Shown one piece after another: positions 1 through 11,320 of a stretch of DNA of 64,000 nucleotides. Source of the DNA: Pseudocitrobacter corydidari (GTDB lineage Bacteria; Pseudomonadota; Gammaproteobacteria; Enterobacterales; Enterobacteriaceae). Made by a program: the position numbers and the translations under genes. Within the stretch, counting starts at the first letter, position 1. Every line of letters begins with the position of its first letter. The notes beneath the pieces were generated by a model. It was given only the letters and a program-made list of their open reading frames with translations. It was not told the DNA's origin and made no database searches. The stretch spans positions 1,650,583-1,714,582 of the forward strand of contig NZ_CP087880.1 of NCBI RefSeq assembly GCF_021172065.1. The letters run 5' to 3'.

Positions 1-206
1 CTGGGCGAAGGTTTCAGCAATGCGTTGGCGTAATTCGAACGGTTCGCCCGCCCAGCCAGCAAACGCCGCGCGGGCGGCGGCGACCGCCTGGGCAACCTGA
101 GCGGGGTTGGCATCCTGCCCCTGCCAGAGCGACTGTTGGGTGACCGGGTTGGTTTTCTCCCGCGCCTGCCCGAGCCCGTCGAGCCATTCACCACCAATCC
201 ATAAAC

Positions 207-210
<4 letters not shown>
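1..210 (-). CDS. astD: Succinylglutamate semialdehyde dehydrogenase, N-terminal part only
   Basis: This is the first 70 codons of AstD, the NAD-dependent dehydrogenase that oxidises N-succinylglutamate semialdehyde in the arginine succinyltransferase pathway. The reverse-strand reading starts [12 protein letters not shown], typical of the family, and runs off the left edge of the window, so no catalytic residues are visible. The ATG at 208-210 overlaps the TGA stop of astA (ATGA overlap), consistent with translational coupling inside the astCAD operon. The short length is purely a window-edge effect. The call rests on the N-terminal sequence plus operon position. Confidence 0.9.
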
Positions 211-2900
<2,690 letters not shown>

Positions 2901-3053
2901 CTACTTCTTCGGTTCGTAAGCGAGAATGGCCTTAAACTCCATACCACGCTCCCGGATACTCAGCTCACATAACGAGTCTCGTACCATCAGCGTGAACCCC
3001 AGTGCCGTTATGCATAGCACTATGATTGCCACAAGGGCGTATTTCGTCAGCAT
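2901..3053 (-). CDS. hok: Hok-family type I toxin
   Basis: This 50-residue protein is a Hok/Gef small membrane toxin. It has one transmembrane helix (about residues 4-24, [16 protein letters not shown]), the invariant Cys in DSLCEL and the family C-terminus AYEPKK, closest to HokE as I remember it. Such toxins depolarise the inner membrane and are held off by an antisense Sok RNA. The ATG at 3051-3053 is chosen for family length, although the frame stays open upstream to 3215. The leader contains the conserved GCTTGAGGCTTTCTG segment (about 3193-3179) found at the 5' end of hok mRNAs. The gene sits alone between astC and xthA. Confidence 0.88.
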   Translation of the reverse strand: MLTKYALVAIIVLCITALGFTLMVRDSLCELSIRERGMEFKAILAYEPKK

Positions 3054-3056
3054 GTC

Positions 3057-3195
3057 TTGCCTCCATGCAAAGAAGAGACTAACATCCGAATGTTTGGGTT
3101 CGGAAGCTAGCCTCAGGTTGATATTAAACATCTTCCTGGGGCTTTCGTCCTTCTGAACCTCATCGATTGCCTGAAGCCAGAAAGCCTCAAGCACC
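3057..3195 (+). ncRNA. Putative Sok-type antisense RNA and promoter
   Basis: On the strand opposite the hok leader there is TTGCCT (3057-3062), a 17-base spacer and TAACAT (3080-3085), a good sigma-70 promoter pointing into the leader. Transcription would start near 3092 and be fully complementary to the hok mRNA leader. It would end around the GAAGCCAGAAAGCCTC region. The position relative to hok matches known hok/sok loci. The RNA boundaries are inferred. Confidence 0.55.
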
Positions 3196-3363
3196 CACGC
3201 GAATTCTCTGCTCATCCCCCGATAAAAGCGACCCGTTTCCCGGCTTTTTGACGACCAATTACGGGTTCCTCGTAGCGCCTCGCAAATTCTGACGAATCGT
3301 TCACGTAAGCCACCATTTCTGATACCATTCCGTTACAATTCACCTTGCAAAGTGGCAGCGACT

Positions 3364-4170
3364 ATGAAATTTGTCTCTTTTAATATCAACGGCCTGCGCG
3401 CACGCCCTCATCAACTGGAAGCCATCGTTGAGAAACACCAACCTGACGTTATCGGCTTGCAGGAGACAAAAGTTCACGACGATATGTTCCCTCTCGAAGA
3501 GGTGGCAAAGCTCGGTTACAACATTTTCTATCATGGGCAGAAAGGTCATTATGGCGTCGCCTTGCTGACCAAAGCGACGCCTGTTGCTGTGCGCCGTGGT
3601 TTTCCCAACGATAACGAAGAGGCGCAGCGTCGTTTGATCATCGCCGAAATCCCGTCTCCCTTAGGGAACGTCACCGTCATCAACGGTTACTTCCCGCAGG
3701 GCGAAAGCCGCGATCACGAAACTAAATTCCCGGCAAAAGCGAAGTTTTATCAGGACCTTCAGGATTACCTGGAGAACGAGCTGAAAAGTACCAATCCGGT
3801 GCTGATTATGGGCGATATGAACATTAGCCCGACGGACCTGGACATTGGTATCGGCGAAGAGAATCGTAAGCGCTGGCTGCGTACCGGCAAATGCTCCTTC
3901 CTACCGGAAGAGCGCGAGTGGATGGGACGCCTGCTGAACTGGGGCCTGGTCGACACGTTCCGCCATGCCAACCCGGAAACCAACGATCGCTTCTCGTGGT
4001 TCGATTACCGTTCTAAAGGCTTTGACGATAACCGTGGTCTGCGTATCGACCTACTGCTGGCGAGCCCGCCACTGGCGGAGCGCTGCATTGAAACGGGGAT
4101 TGATTACGAGATCCGCAGCATGGAAAAACCTTCTGACCACGCGCCAATCTGGGCGACGTTTAAAGAGTAA
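3364..4170 (+). CDS. xthA: Exonuclease III
   Basis: XthA is the major AP endonuclease and 3'-5' exonuclease of base-excision repair, acting in the cytosol on duplex DNA. From the ATG at 3364 ([14 protein letters not shown]) it has 268 residues, the E. coli length. Conserved active-site blocks are [18 protein letters not shown] (metal-binding Glu), [21 protein letters not shown] and [10 protein letters not shown] (catalytic Asp-His at the end). An in-frame start four codons earlier is open but less likely. The gene is monocistronic, with a hairpin just after the stop (CGCTCCC/GGGAGCG, about 4179-4194). Confidence 0.97.
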   Translation: MKFVSFNINGLRARPHQLEAIVEKHQPDVIGLQETKVHDDMFPLEEVAKLGYNIFYHGQKGHYGVALLTKATPVAVRRGFPNDNEEAQRRLIIAEIPSPLGNVTVINGYFPQGESRDHETKFPAKAKFYQDLQDYLENELKSTNPVLIMGDMNISPTDLDIGIGEENRKRWLRTGKCSFLPEEREWMGRLLNWGLVDTFRHANPETNDRFSWFDYRSKGFDDNRGLRIDLLLASPPLAERCIETGIDYEIRSMEKPSDHAPIWATFKE

Positions 4171-4217
4171 TTCACAACGCTCCCTGCCGGGAGCGTGAGA
4201 CTGATGATAAACACAAC

Positions 4218-4320
<103 letters not shown>

Positions 4321-4348
4321 GAACAAAGCGCACTTTGTCAGCAATCTG

Positions 4349-4377
4349 ACGCTCCCCACCGGGAGCGTTTCTTTTGC
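4349..4377 (+). terminator. Rho-independent terminator after the BIME
   Basis: CGCTCCC, a CACC loop and GGGAGCG are followed by TTTCTTTT. It probably ends xthA transcripts. The same CGCTCCC/GGGAGCG stem occurs just after the xthA stop without a T-run. Confidence 0.65.
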
Positions 4378-4483
4378 GACAAATCAACAAACCCACACTT
4401 ACACTTTGTTGTTTACCTTGATTTATTATACCGTCGCGCCTCTTTTATAACTGGCTTACTCAGGGAACCATCATGCGAAAGAA

Positions 4484-5176
4484 GTGTTAATTCGGGCAGA
4501 GAGTAAGTTGATCCTTGCCGGTTTATTCTTCGGCGTGGTGAGCTATCTGCTGCATGCATACGGATTATTTTCGCTATTAACCGATTTCTCTCGCTTACAG
4601 ACTGTCGTACAGCAAAGCGGTACGCGAGGTTATGCGCTGTATATTGCGTTATTTATCCTTGCAAGCTTGTTCCTGCTGCCGGGTAGTCTGGTGGTTATTG
4701 TTGGTGGGTTGGTGTTTGGCACCCTGACAGGCACGCTGTTATCTCTGATTGCGGCGACGCTGGCCTCGGCGGTGTCATTTTTATTTGCCCGCTGGCTGGG
4801 CCGGGATATTCTGTTGAAATATCTCGGCCATACTGCCGTCTTTCAGTCCATAGAAAAAGGAATACTACGCAGCGGCAGCGATTATTTAATTCTGACGCGG
4901 CTAATTCCGTTATTCCCTTACAACATCCAGAATTACGCCTACGGGCTAACGGCTATTCCGTTCTGGCGATATACATTAATCTCTGCGGTCACCACATTGC
5001 CGGGTATATTTATCTACACCCTGATGGCCAATGAACTCGCCGCGCAAGGATTAACGGCCATATTTATGGTAAAGCTTTGCCTGGCGGGCGGTGTATTGTT
5101 TCTGTTGGTTCAGATAGCGAAGCGCTACGCGCGTTACCGTAAAATCGATTTGCGCCAGGAGAATTACCATGAATAA
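4484..5176 (+). CDS. ydjX: VTT/SNARE-associated (TVP38/TMEM64, DedA-like) membrane protein YdjX
   Basis: This inner-membrane protein of 230 residues carries a VTT domain. Its family signature is visible around residues 60-165: LPGSLVVIVGGLVFG, the arginine-containing FLFARWLGRD, and the second re-entrant segment LTRLIPLFPYNIQNYAYGLT. The molecular role of YdjX is not established; DedA relatives act in lipid and proton homeostasis. The frame opens with GTG at 4484 and no upstream in-frame ATG exists. A well-placed ATG at 4473 reads only MRKKC before a stop. It overlaps ydjZ by 8 bp and is a probable tandem paralogue of it. Confidence 0.85.
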   Translation: MLIRAESKLILAGLFFGVVSYLLHAYGLFSLLTDFSRLQTVVQQSGTRGYALYIALFILASLFLLPGSLVVIVGGLVFGTLTGTLLSLIAATLASAVSFLFARWLGRDILLKYLGHTAVFQSIEKGILRSGSDYLILTRLIPLFPYNIQNYAYGLTAIPFWRYTLISAVTTLPGIFIYTLMANELAAQGLTAIFMVKLCLAGGVLFLLVQIAKRYARYRKIDLRQENYHE

Positions 5177-5861
5177 CGTCTGGTGGAGCCGTGCAGCCAT
5201 TGCCGTCCTGGTGATAACCGCTGCGCTCGCATGGGCCTTTATCCCTGCGGTGAACCTGTTTATCAACCACAGTATTGCCGCACTCGCCTCGCTGGACCAA
5301 CAGGGCATAGAACACTTTATTCACTCCTGGGGCCCTCAGGCAGCAGTCGTATCCTTCTTCCTGATGATTTTACAGGCCATTATTGCCCCGCTTCCGGCTT
5401 TCGTGATCACCTTCGCCAATGCATCGTTGTTTGGCGCGTTCTGGGGCGCCTTGCTTTCATGGAGCAGCGCCATGGCCGGGGCCACGCTGTGCTTTTATCT
5501 TGCCCGCATCCTTGGGCGCGAAGCGGTAGAAAAGCTCACCGGTAAAAGCGTTCTGAAAAGCATGGACGGCTTTTTTGCCCGCTACGGCAAACATACGATC
5601 CTTATCTGTCGATTGCTGCCTTTTGTCCCCTTTGATCCCATTAGCTATGCGGCGGGTCTGACATCCCTGCGCTTTCGTCATTTCTTCTGGGCGACGGCCA
5701 TCGGCCAGCTTCCCGCTACCGTGGTCTACTCGTGGGTGGGAAGCATGCTGACGGGAGGAACCTTTTGGTTTGTCACGGGTTTGTCTATCCTTTTTGCGTT
5801 GAGCGTGTTGATTGTCATGGCGAAAAGCCTGTGGCTTGCCCGGGGAAAAAACGAACATTAA
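5169..5861 (+). CDS. ydjZ: VTT/SNARE-associated membrane protein YdjZ
   Basis: YdjZ is the second VTT-domain protein of the pair, with about six hydrophobic segments over 230 residues. It shows LPAFVITFANASLFG, LCFYLARILGRE and CRLLPFVPFDPISYAAGLTS, which align with the equivalent YdjX blocks. The start ATG at 5169 lies inside the ydjX 3' end, and ynjB follows 18 bases after the stop with an AGGAGA site, so ydjX-ydjZ-ynjBCD probably form one transcript. In E. coli ydjY lies between ydjX and ydjZ and ynjA follows. ydjY is absent here and ynjA has moved to about 12.5 kb. Confidence 0.88.
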   Translation: MNNVWWSRAAIAVLVITAALAWAFIPAVNLFINHSIAALASLDQQGIEHFIHSWGPQAAVVSFFLMILQAIIAPLPAFVITFANASLFGAFWGALLSWSSAMAGATLCFYLARILGREAVEKLTGKSVLKSMDGFFARYGKHTILICRLLPFVPFDPISYAAGLTSLRFRHFFWATAIGQLPATVVYSWVGSMLTGGTFWFVTGLSILFALSVLIVMAKSLWLARGKNEH

Positions 5862-5879
5862 AACGATTCAGGAGAAATT

Positions 5880-7061
5880 ATGCGTTTTCTGCGATGCCGC
5901 CTGCTGTGCCTGGGAGTGTTATTGCTGGCGCCTCAATTCGCCACCGCCGGGGATGCTCACTGGCAGGCTATCGAACACGAAGCTAAAGGCCAAACAGTCT
6001 GGTTCAACGCCTGGGGCGGCGATGCGGCGGTCAACCACTATCTGGAGTGGGTCAGCGGCGAGGTAAAACGTGATTACGCCATAAACCTGCGGATCGTGCA
6101 CATTGCCGATGCGGCAGATACGGTCAAACGCATTCAGACCGAAGCCAAAGCCGGGCGCACCGCAGGTGGTTCGGTAGATCTACTGTGGGTGAACGGGGAA
6201 AACTTCCGCACGCTGAAAGAAGGCGGCCTGCTGCGCACCGGCTGGGCCGAGCAATTGCCCAACTGGCAGTATGTCGATACGCAAAAACCGGTGCGCGAAG
6301 ATTTTTCTGTGCCGGTAGAGGGCGCGGAATCGCCGTGGGGCAGCGCGCAGCTGACGTTTATCGGCCGCCGCACGCAGACGCCGCAGCCGCCGTTGTCGCC
6401 CCAGGCGCTGCTGGCTTACGCGAAACAGTATCCGGGAACCGTCACCTACCCGCGTCCGCCAGACTTTATCGGGACGGCGCTGCTTGAGCAGTTGTTGATT
6501 AATCTCACCACCGAACCTGATGCGCTCAAACAGCCTCCACAGGCGGGTCACTTCGCGCAGGTTACCGCCCCGCTCTGGCGCTATCTCGACGAACTTCATC
6601 CGCTGCTGTGGCGTAACGGACGCGATTTCCCGCCAACGCCTGCGCGAATGGATGCCATGCTGGCGAACGGGACGCTGCGTTTGTCGCTGACCTTCAACCC
6701 TCTGCATGCTCAGCAAAAAATCGCCACCCGCGAACTGCCGGACGACAGTTACAGCTTTGGTTTTCAGGCCGGAATGCTGGGTAACGTCCATTTTGTGACG
6801 ATTCCGGCGAACGCCCGGGCCAGCGCGGCGGCGCAGGTTGTGGCGAATTTCCTGCTGTCGCCTGAAGCGCAACTGCGCAAAGCCGACCCTGCGGTGTGGG
6901 GCGACCCGAGCGTGCTGGATGCAAACAAGCTCAACGCCTCACAGCGCGATGCGCTTTTGGCCCGCATCCCCGCTGACCTGCCCCCCGTGCTGGCTGAGCC
7001 GCATGCCGCATGGGTTAACGCGCTGGAGCAGGAATGGCTACGCCGCTACGGTACACATTAA
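5880..7061 (+). CDS. ynjB: ABC transporter substrate-binding protein YnjB
   Basis: YnjB is a periplasmic solute-binding protein of the iron/spermidine-putrescine-like class, partner of YnjC and YnjD; the ligand is unknown. Residues 1-24 form a signal peptide (RCRLLCLGVLLLAPQFATAG). The mature part begins with VWFNAWGGDAAVNHYLEWV, typical of this class, and SVDLLWVNGENF follows. The 393 residues are close to the E. coli protein. The stop overlaps the ynjC start by 28 bp, showing tight coupling. The ATG at 5880 is preceded by CAGGAGAAATT, a strong ribosome site. Confidence 0.9.
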   Translation: MRFLRCRLLCLGVLLLAPQFATAGDAHWQAIEHEAKGQTVWFNAWGGDAAVNHYLEWVSGEVKRDYAINLRIVHIADAADTVKRIQTEAKAGRTAGGSVDLLWVNGENFRTLKEGGLLRTGWAEQLPNWQYVDTQKPVREDFSVPVEGAESPWGSAQLTFIGRRTQTPQPPLSPQALLAYAKQYPGTVTYPRPPDFIGTALLEQLLINLTTEPDALKQPPQAGHFAQVTAPLWRYLDELHPLLWRNGRDFPPTPARMDAMLANGTLRLSLTFNPLHAQQKIATRELPDDSYSFGFQAGMLGNVHFVTIPANARASAAAQVVANFLLSPEAQLRKADPAVWGDPSVLDANKLNASQRDALLARIPADLPPVLAEPHAAWVNALEQEWLRRYGTH

Positions 7062-8566
7062 GCGCTCTCTGTTGCGGCGCAATGCTGATTATCTACCTGC
7101 CGCTGTTTCCTGCGGCAGGCTTTTTGCGCCCGGCATTTACCCCAGAAAACTGGCGTCTGTTGGCTGACGATCCGCAACTCAGCCAGGCCCTTAGTGCCAC
7201 GCTTATTTCATCGTTGATTGCCGTGGGCGGCGCACTCACCCTGACGCTACTCATGGTTGCCGCGCTATGGCCTTCTCCCGGCTGGCAGCGCCTCACAGCC
7301 CGTCTGCCGCTGCTGCTCGCGCTGCCGCACGTGGCCTTCGCTACCGGCGCACTGCTGCTGTTTGCTGAAGGTGGCGTTATCTACCGTTTTATCCCCGTTA
7401 TGCACGCGATCCCTGACCGCTACGGTATCGGGCTTGGGCTGGTGCTGGCGGTTAAAGAGAGTGCGTTTCTGCTGTGGGTAAGCTGGGCGGTATTAGGCGA
7501 AAAACAGCTCAGTGAACAGCTCATCGTCATGCGCAGTCTCGGCTATGGCCGGGGGCAGTGCTTGCGCTATCTGATCCTGCCCACTCTGCTGCCCGCACTG
7601 AGCGTCGCCCTGCTGGCGACCACTGCATGGACGCTGTCCGTCGTCGATGTGGCGATTATCCTTGGGCCCGGTAACCCGCCAACGCTTGCCGTGCTGGCGT
7701 GGCAATGGCTCAATCAGGGGGATGACCATGCGCAAATCAAAGGCCAGTTGAGCTGTATGATACTGCTGGTATTGCTGGCTGCGCTGGCGCTTAGCGCATG
7801 TGGGCTGTGGCGAGCCTGGCAATATTTCTTTCCCGGCCTTCATGGTCGTCGCCGTGCGCAAACGTCACGGTTGAGCGGGAAGCTAGTGAGTGAAGTCATC
7901 CCGCTGAGCGGTGTGCTCTGTACACTGACGCTTGTGCTGCTCGCCCATGCCGCACTTGCGGATGCGCTGATAGTTAGCAACAGTTTTTGGCTGGCATTGT
8001 GGGCTTCATTGCTGGGCGCTGTGCTCTGCCTGCTATGGCTGGAATGGGGGCCAGGGGCCCTGACGCGCTGTCTGTGGTTGCCGCTTATTCTGCCCGCCTT
8101 GCCGCTAGCGGCGGGACAGTATGAGATTGCGTTATATGGCTGGCTGGATGGGCAATTTACCACCGTGCTATGGGGACATCTGCTATGGGTGATCCCCTGG
8201 ATGCTTTTCATCCTCCGCCCGGCCTGGCAACGCATCGACCCGCGACAGGTGTTGATTGCCCGCACCCTCGGCTGGCATCAGACGCGCATTTTTGTGCAAA
8301 TCAAATGCCCGCTGGTACTCAAACCGCTACTCTCTGCGCTGGCGGTGGGCTTTTCAGTCAGCATTGCGCAATATTTACCTACCCAGTGGTTGGGCGCAGG
8401 CCGCGTTCCGACGCTCACCGCCGAAGCGGTAGCGCTTTCCAGCGGCGGCGCATCGGCGCAACTTGCCGCTCAGGGGCTCTGGCAGCTCATACTGCCCGTG
8501 CTGTTTTTCACGCTCACGGCGCTTCTTGCGCGAACGATCGGCCACTTTCGACAAGGACTACGCTAA
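7034..8566 (+). CDS. ynjC: ABC transporter permease YnjC (fused double permease)
   Basis: YnjC is an inner-membrane permease of 510 residues in which two binding-protein-dependent permease domains are fused, giving about a dozen hydrophobic segments. Each half shows an EAA-like coupling loop: VMRSLGYGRGQCLRYLILPT near residue 165 and IARTLGWHQTRIFVQIKCPL near residue 412. The single chain can form the whole channel, so no second permease gene is needed. Its start lies within the ynjB 3' end and its stop shares a TAATG junction with ynjD. The substrate is unknown. Confidence 0.92.
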   Translation: MATPLRYTLSALCCGAMLIIYLPLFPAAGFLRPAFTPENWRLLADDPQLSQALSATLISSLIAVGGALTLTLLMVAALWPSPGWQRLTARLPLLLALPHVAFATGALLLFAEGGVIYRFIPVMHAIPDRYGIGLGLVLAVKESAFLLWVSWAVLGEKQLSEQLIVMRSLGYGRGQCLRYLILPTLLPALSVALLATTAWTLSVVDVAIILGPGNPPTLAVLAWQWLNQGDDHAQIKGQLSCMILLVLLAALALSACGLWRAWQYFFPGLHGRRRAQTSRLSGKLVSEVIPLSGVLCTLTLVLLAHAALADALIVSNSFWLALWASLLGAVLCLLWLEWGPGALTRCLWLPLILPALPLAAGQYEIALYGWLDGQFTTVLWGHLLWVIPWMLFILRPAWQRIDPRQVLIARTLGWHQTRIFVQIKCPLVLKPLLSALAVGFSVSIAQYLPTQWLGAGRVPTLTAEAVALSSGGASAQLAAQGLWQLILPVLFFTLTALLARTIGHFRQGLR

Positions 8567-9207
8567 TGTTGCAGATAAACAACGTCACGCTGAAGAAAGG
8601 CCAACAGCTGCTGTTGCGCGATGTCTCCTTGACCGTTCAGCCTGGCGAAATCGTCACGCTGATGGGCCCCTCCGGCTGCGGAAAATCCACGCTGTTTTCC
8701 TGGATGATTGGCGCGCTGCCCTCCGCGTTTCAGGCCAGTGGCGAACTGTGGTTGAACGGCTCGCGCATTGAACAGTTGCCTACCGAGCGGCGACGCATTG
8801 GCATTCTGTTTCAGGATGCGCTGTTGTTCGACCATCTGAGCGTGGGCCACAACCTTCAACTGGCGCTCCCGGCCTCGGTGCGCGGTCATCAGCGCAAGGT
8901 CGCCGCACAAGACGCACTGGCGCGTGCCGGGCTAAGCGATTTTTATGTCCGCGATCCGGCAACACTCTCAGGCGGCCAACGCGCACGGGTAGCGCTATTG
9001 CGCGCGCTGCTGGCCGAGCCCGACGCACTGCTGCTGGACGAGCCCTTCAGCCGGCTGGATAGCACCTTGCGAGTTTCTTTCCGCCAGTGGGTCTTCGACA
9101 TGATTCGCGCGCAAAATATCCCCACTCTTCTGGTGACGCACGATGCGGCGGATGCGCCTGAAAATGCGCCATGCCTTGATATGATGCGCTGGCATCATAC
9201 TATTTAG
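8566..9207 (+). CDS. ynjD: ABC transporter ATP-binding protein YnjD
   Basis: YnjD is the ATPase that powers YnjC. It shows Walker A GPSGCGKST (about residues 36-44), the signature LSGGQRARVALLRAL, Walker B ALLLDEPFSRLD and the switch histidine in LLVTHDAAD. The 213 residues are a minimal ABC domain without a C-terminal regulatory extension. The ATG at 8566 shares a base with the ynjC stop (TAATG), so this start is preferred over the long upstream open frame. A DNA stretch of about 100 bases with no strong terminator separates it from ynjE. Confidence 0.93.
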   Translation: MLQINNVTLKKGQQLLLRDVSLTVQPGEIVTLMGPSGCGKSTLFSWMIGALPSAFQASGELWLNGSRIEQLPTERRRIGILFQDALLFDHLSVGHNLQLALPASVRGHQRKVAAQDALARAGLSDFYVRDPATLSGGQRARVALLRALLAEPDALLLDEPFSRLDSTLRVSFRQWVFDMIRAQNIPTLLVTHDAADAPENAPCLDMMRWHHTI

Positions 9208-9324
9208 CGACGTGATATTTCACCATGAAAACTGTTCAGGCGCGATAATACTGCGTTAACGCAAAGTATTTACTGAGGCAGGCGTTCAAAATGGCGTTCC
9301 ATTTTTTACTTGTCGGGCGATTCG

Positions 9325-10620
9325 ATGAAACGTGTTTCTCAATTCTCTTTGCTGGCCCTCGCGCTTGGTCTTTCCACCTCGGTTTTGGCTGCTGATATGG
9401 CGAAAACGCTGAGCTATTCCCACCTGTTGCAACAAAATGGCGTCGCTATTGATACGCGGATGAGCGCGTTCTATAACGGCTGGCCGCAAAGCGCCAATGG
9501 CCCGCAGGGGCATGAACCGATGGCGCTTAATCTGTCAGCCAGCTGGCTTTCGTCGATGAGCGACGAGCAGCTTGCCGCCTGGGCGCAGCAGCATAAGCTG
9601 AAAAAAGAGACCGCTCTCGCGCTGTACGGCAGCGATAAAGACAATCAGGCCGTTGCTGACCGTTTAGAGAAAATCGGCTACACGCAGATCTCACGTTTAA
9701 GCGACGCCCTGCAACAGCCAAATCGCCTGCAAAAGCTCCCCCACTTTGAACAACTGGTCTACCCACAGTGGCTTCACGATCTCCAGAAAAGCAAATCTGT
9801 AGAGGCTAAACCTACGGGTGACTGGAAGGTATTTGAAGCCGGTTGGGGCGCGCCGAAACTTTACTTACTTAGCCACATTCCAGGGGCGGGCTACATTGAT
9901 ACCAACGAAGTCGAAAGCGAGCCTTTGTGGAATAAAGTCTCTGACGAACAGCTGAAAGCGATGCTGGCGAAGCACGGCATCCGCCACGACACTACGGTTA
10001 TTCTCTACGGCCGTGACGTTTATGCCGCCGCGCGCGTGGCACAAATTATGCTCTACGCCGGGGTGAAAGATGTCCGTTTGCTCGACGGTGGCTGGAAAAC
10101 CTGGTCTGACTCAGGACTGCCGGTTGAACGCGGTACTGCCGCGAAAGTCAAACCCGAGCCAGACTTTGGCGTCACGATTCCGGCGCAGCCGCAGCTGATG
10201 CTGGATATGGAACAGGCTCGCGGCCTGCTCAACCGTAAAGACGCCTCGTTGGTCAGCATTCGTTCCTGGCCGGAATTTATCGGCACCACCAGCGGGTATA
10301 GCTACATTAAGCCAAAAGGCGACATCGCTGGTGCACGCTGGGGCCACGCGGGCAGCGACTCCACGCATATGGAAGATTTCCACAACCCGGACGGCACCAT
10401 GCGCAGTGCGGATGATATTGCGGAAATGTGGAAGAGCTGGAATATCACGCCTGAACAGCATGTTGCGTTTTACTGCGGCACCGGCTGGCGCGCCTCTGAG
10501 ACCTTTATGTACGCGCGTGCCATGGGCTGGCAAAACGTTGCAGTCTACGACGGCGGCTGGTACGAATGGAGCGCGAACCCGAAAAACCCGGTGGCGACGG
10601 GCGATCGCAAACCTGAATAG
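9325..10620 (+). CDS. ynjE: Three-domain rhodanese YnjE (thiosulfate sulfurtransferase)
   Basis: YnjE is an exported rhodanese. Residues 1-23 are a signal peptide (MKRVSQFSLLALALGLSTSV then LAAD). Three rhodanese-like domains follow, at about 30-140, 165-290 and 300-425. Only the last has a catalytic loop, FYCGTGWRASE, whose Cys would carry the persulfide. The ATG at 9325 is preferred to one five codons upstream because it begins the signal peptide and matches E. coli. The gene follows ynjBCD as in E. coli. A strong hairpin (10634-10656) follows the stop. Confidence 0.95.
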   Translation: MKRVSQFSLLALALGLSTSVLAADMAKTLSYSHLLQQNGVAIDTRMSAFYNGWPQSANGPQGHEPMALNLSASWLSSMSDEQLAAWAQQHKLKKETALALYGSDKDNQAVADRLEKIGYTQISRLSDALQQPNRLQKLPHFEQLVYPQWLHDLQKSKSVEAKPTGDWKVFEAGWGAPKLYLLSHIPGAGYIDTNEVESEPLWNKVSDEQLKAMLAKHGIRHDTTVILYGRDVYAAARVAQIMLYAGVKDVRLLDGGWKTWSDSGLPVERGTAAKVKPEPDFGVTIPAQPQLMLDMEQARGLLNRKDASLVSIRSWPEFIGTTSGYSYIKPKGDIAGARWGHAGSDSTHMEDFHNPDGTMRSADDIAEMWKSWNITPEQHVAFYCGTGWRASETFMYARAMGWQNVAVYDGGWYEWSANPKNPVATGDRKPE

Positions 10621-10633
10621 CGCAAGAGACTCT

Positions 10634-10656
10634 GTCGGGTAACGGTGTTACCCGAC
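10634..10656 (+). terminator. Hairpin after ynjE
   Basis: A perfect ten-base stem GTCGGGTAAC / GTTACCCGAC closes a three-base loop 14 bases after the ynjE stop. No T-run follows, so it may stabilise the 3' end or act as a partial terminator. Confidence 0.5.
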
Positions 10657-10750
10657 ATGACCGGGAGAGATCTCTCGATCGTGCAGACAATTTTTCATTA
10701 TCGCCTGAATAAGAGAATAACGTCGCATATCCACTGGAAGGAACCAAAAA

Positions 10751-10969
10751 ATGGAATATTTTGGCAATCTTATACGTCTTCTGGTCGTTTGTATGGTGAT
10801 AATGCCCTTAGCGGTCAGTATCATCGTGGGACTGAAAACTAACCAGAATCAACACTCCGGTCTTGACGAACCCGCGAAACAAGCACGCGTATGGCGCAAC
10901 AGTATTCTGGCATTCTTAGGATGTCTTATTATTGGCATTTTAGTCGTTTTAGGGGCAATCACCCAGTAA
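10751..10969 (+). CDS. Small two-helix membrane protein, tandem copy 1
   Basis: This protein of 72 residues is not recognised. It has two hydrophobic helices (about residues 8-28 and 51-70) flanking a short polar loop with QARVWRNSIL. The ATG has a strong AAGGAA site eight bases upstream. It is the first of three similar genes in a row, all carrying the pattern helix, IIVGLK or IIVALN, polar loop, RVWRxxIL, helix. The E. coli equivalent stretch between ynjE and ynjF has no such genes as I recall, so this is an insertion. Function unknown; a small immunity, stress or holin-like role is conceivable. Confidence 0.65.
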   Translation: MEYFGNLIRLLVVCMVIMPLAVSIIVGLKTNQNQHSGLDEPAKQARVWRNSILAFLGCLIIGILVVLGAITQ

Positions 10970-11034
10970 GTGGGCTGAGAATGAATGTTGAGCCGGAGTA
11001 TTCCGGCAACTAACGGATTAAGGATAATCAATTC

Positions 11035-11262
11035 ATGATAAGTGAACAACGGCTTAATGACGTCACAACTCTTGCACTGGTATTGCTGGTGATCATGCCA
11101 ATCATCATTGGTATCATCGTGGCACTGAATAGCTGGCAGAAGCATAATGTGGGGCCACACTATGCAGGTAAGCACTGGCGCGTTTGGCGTGACGCGATTC
11201 TGGGGATTGTTATCAGTGCCGGCGTTGGTTTTCTGCTTTTCATCTCATCTCTGACGAGTTAA
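11035..11262 (+). CDS. Small two-helix membrane protein, tandem copy 2
   Basis: This is a 75-residue paralogue of the preceding gene. Helix 1 (about 12-32) ends in IMPIIIGIIVALN, the loop contains HNVGPHYAGKHWRVWRDAIL, and helix 2 covers about 53-71. The shared features with copy 1 are IMP-x(4)-IIV-x-L and RVWR-x-x-IL in the same spacing. The start has an upstream AAGGAT, and 65 bases separate it from copy 1. The three genes probably share a transcript. Function unknown. Confidence 0.65.
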   Translation: MISEQRLNDVTTLALVLLVIMPIIIGIIVALNSWQKHNVGPHYAGKHWRVWRDAILGIVISAGVGFLLFISSLTS

Positions 11263-11320
11263 CCCCTTCTTATTCGAACTGTTTATCTTATTTCCTGTTA
11301 ACCGGAATAAAGGGCTCTAC

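Noticed and set aside
6180..6872. Long minus-strand open frame opposite ynjB
   Set aside because: It is a GC-rich shadow of ynjB with Arg-rich composition, no ribosome site and no family features.
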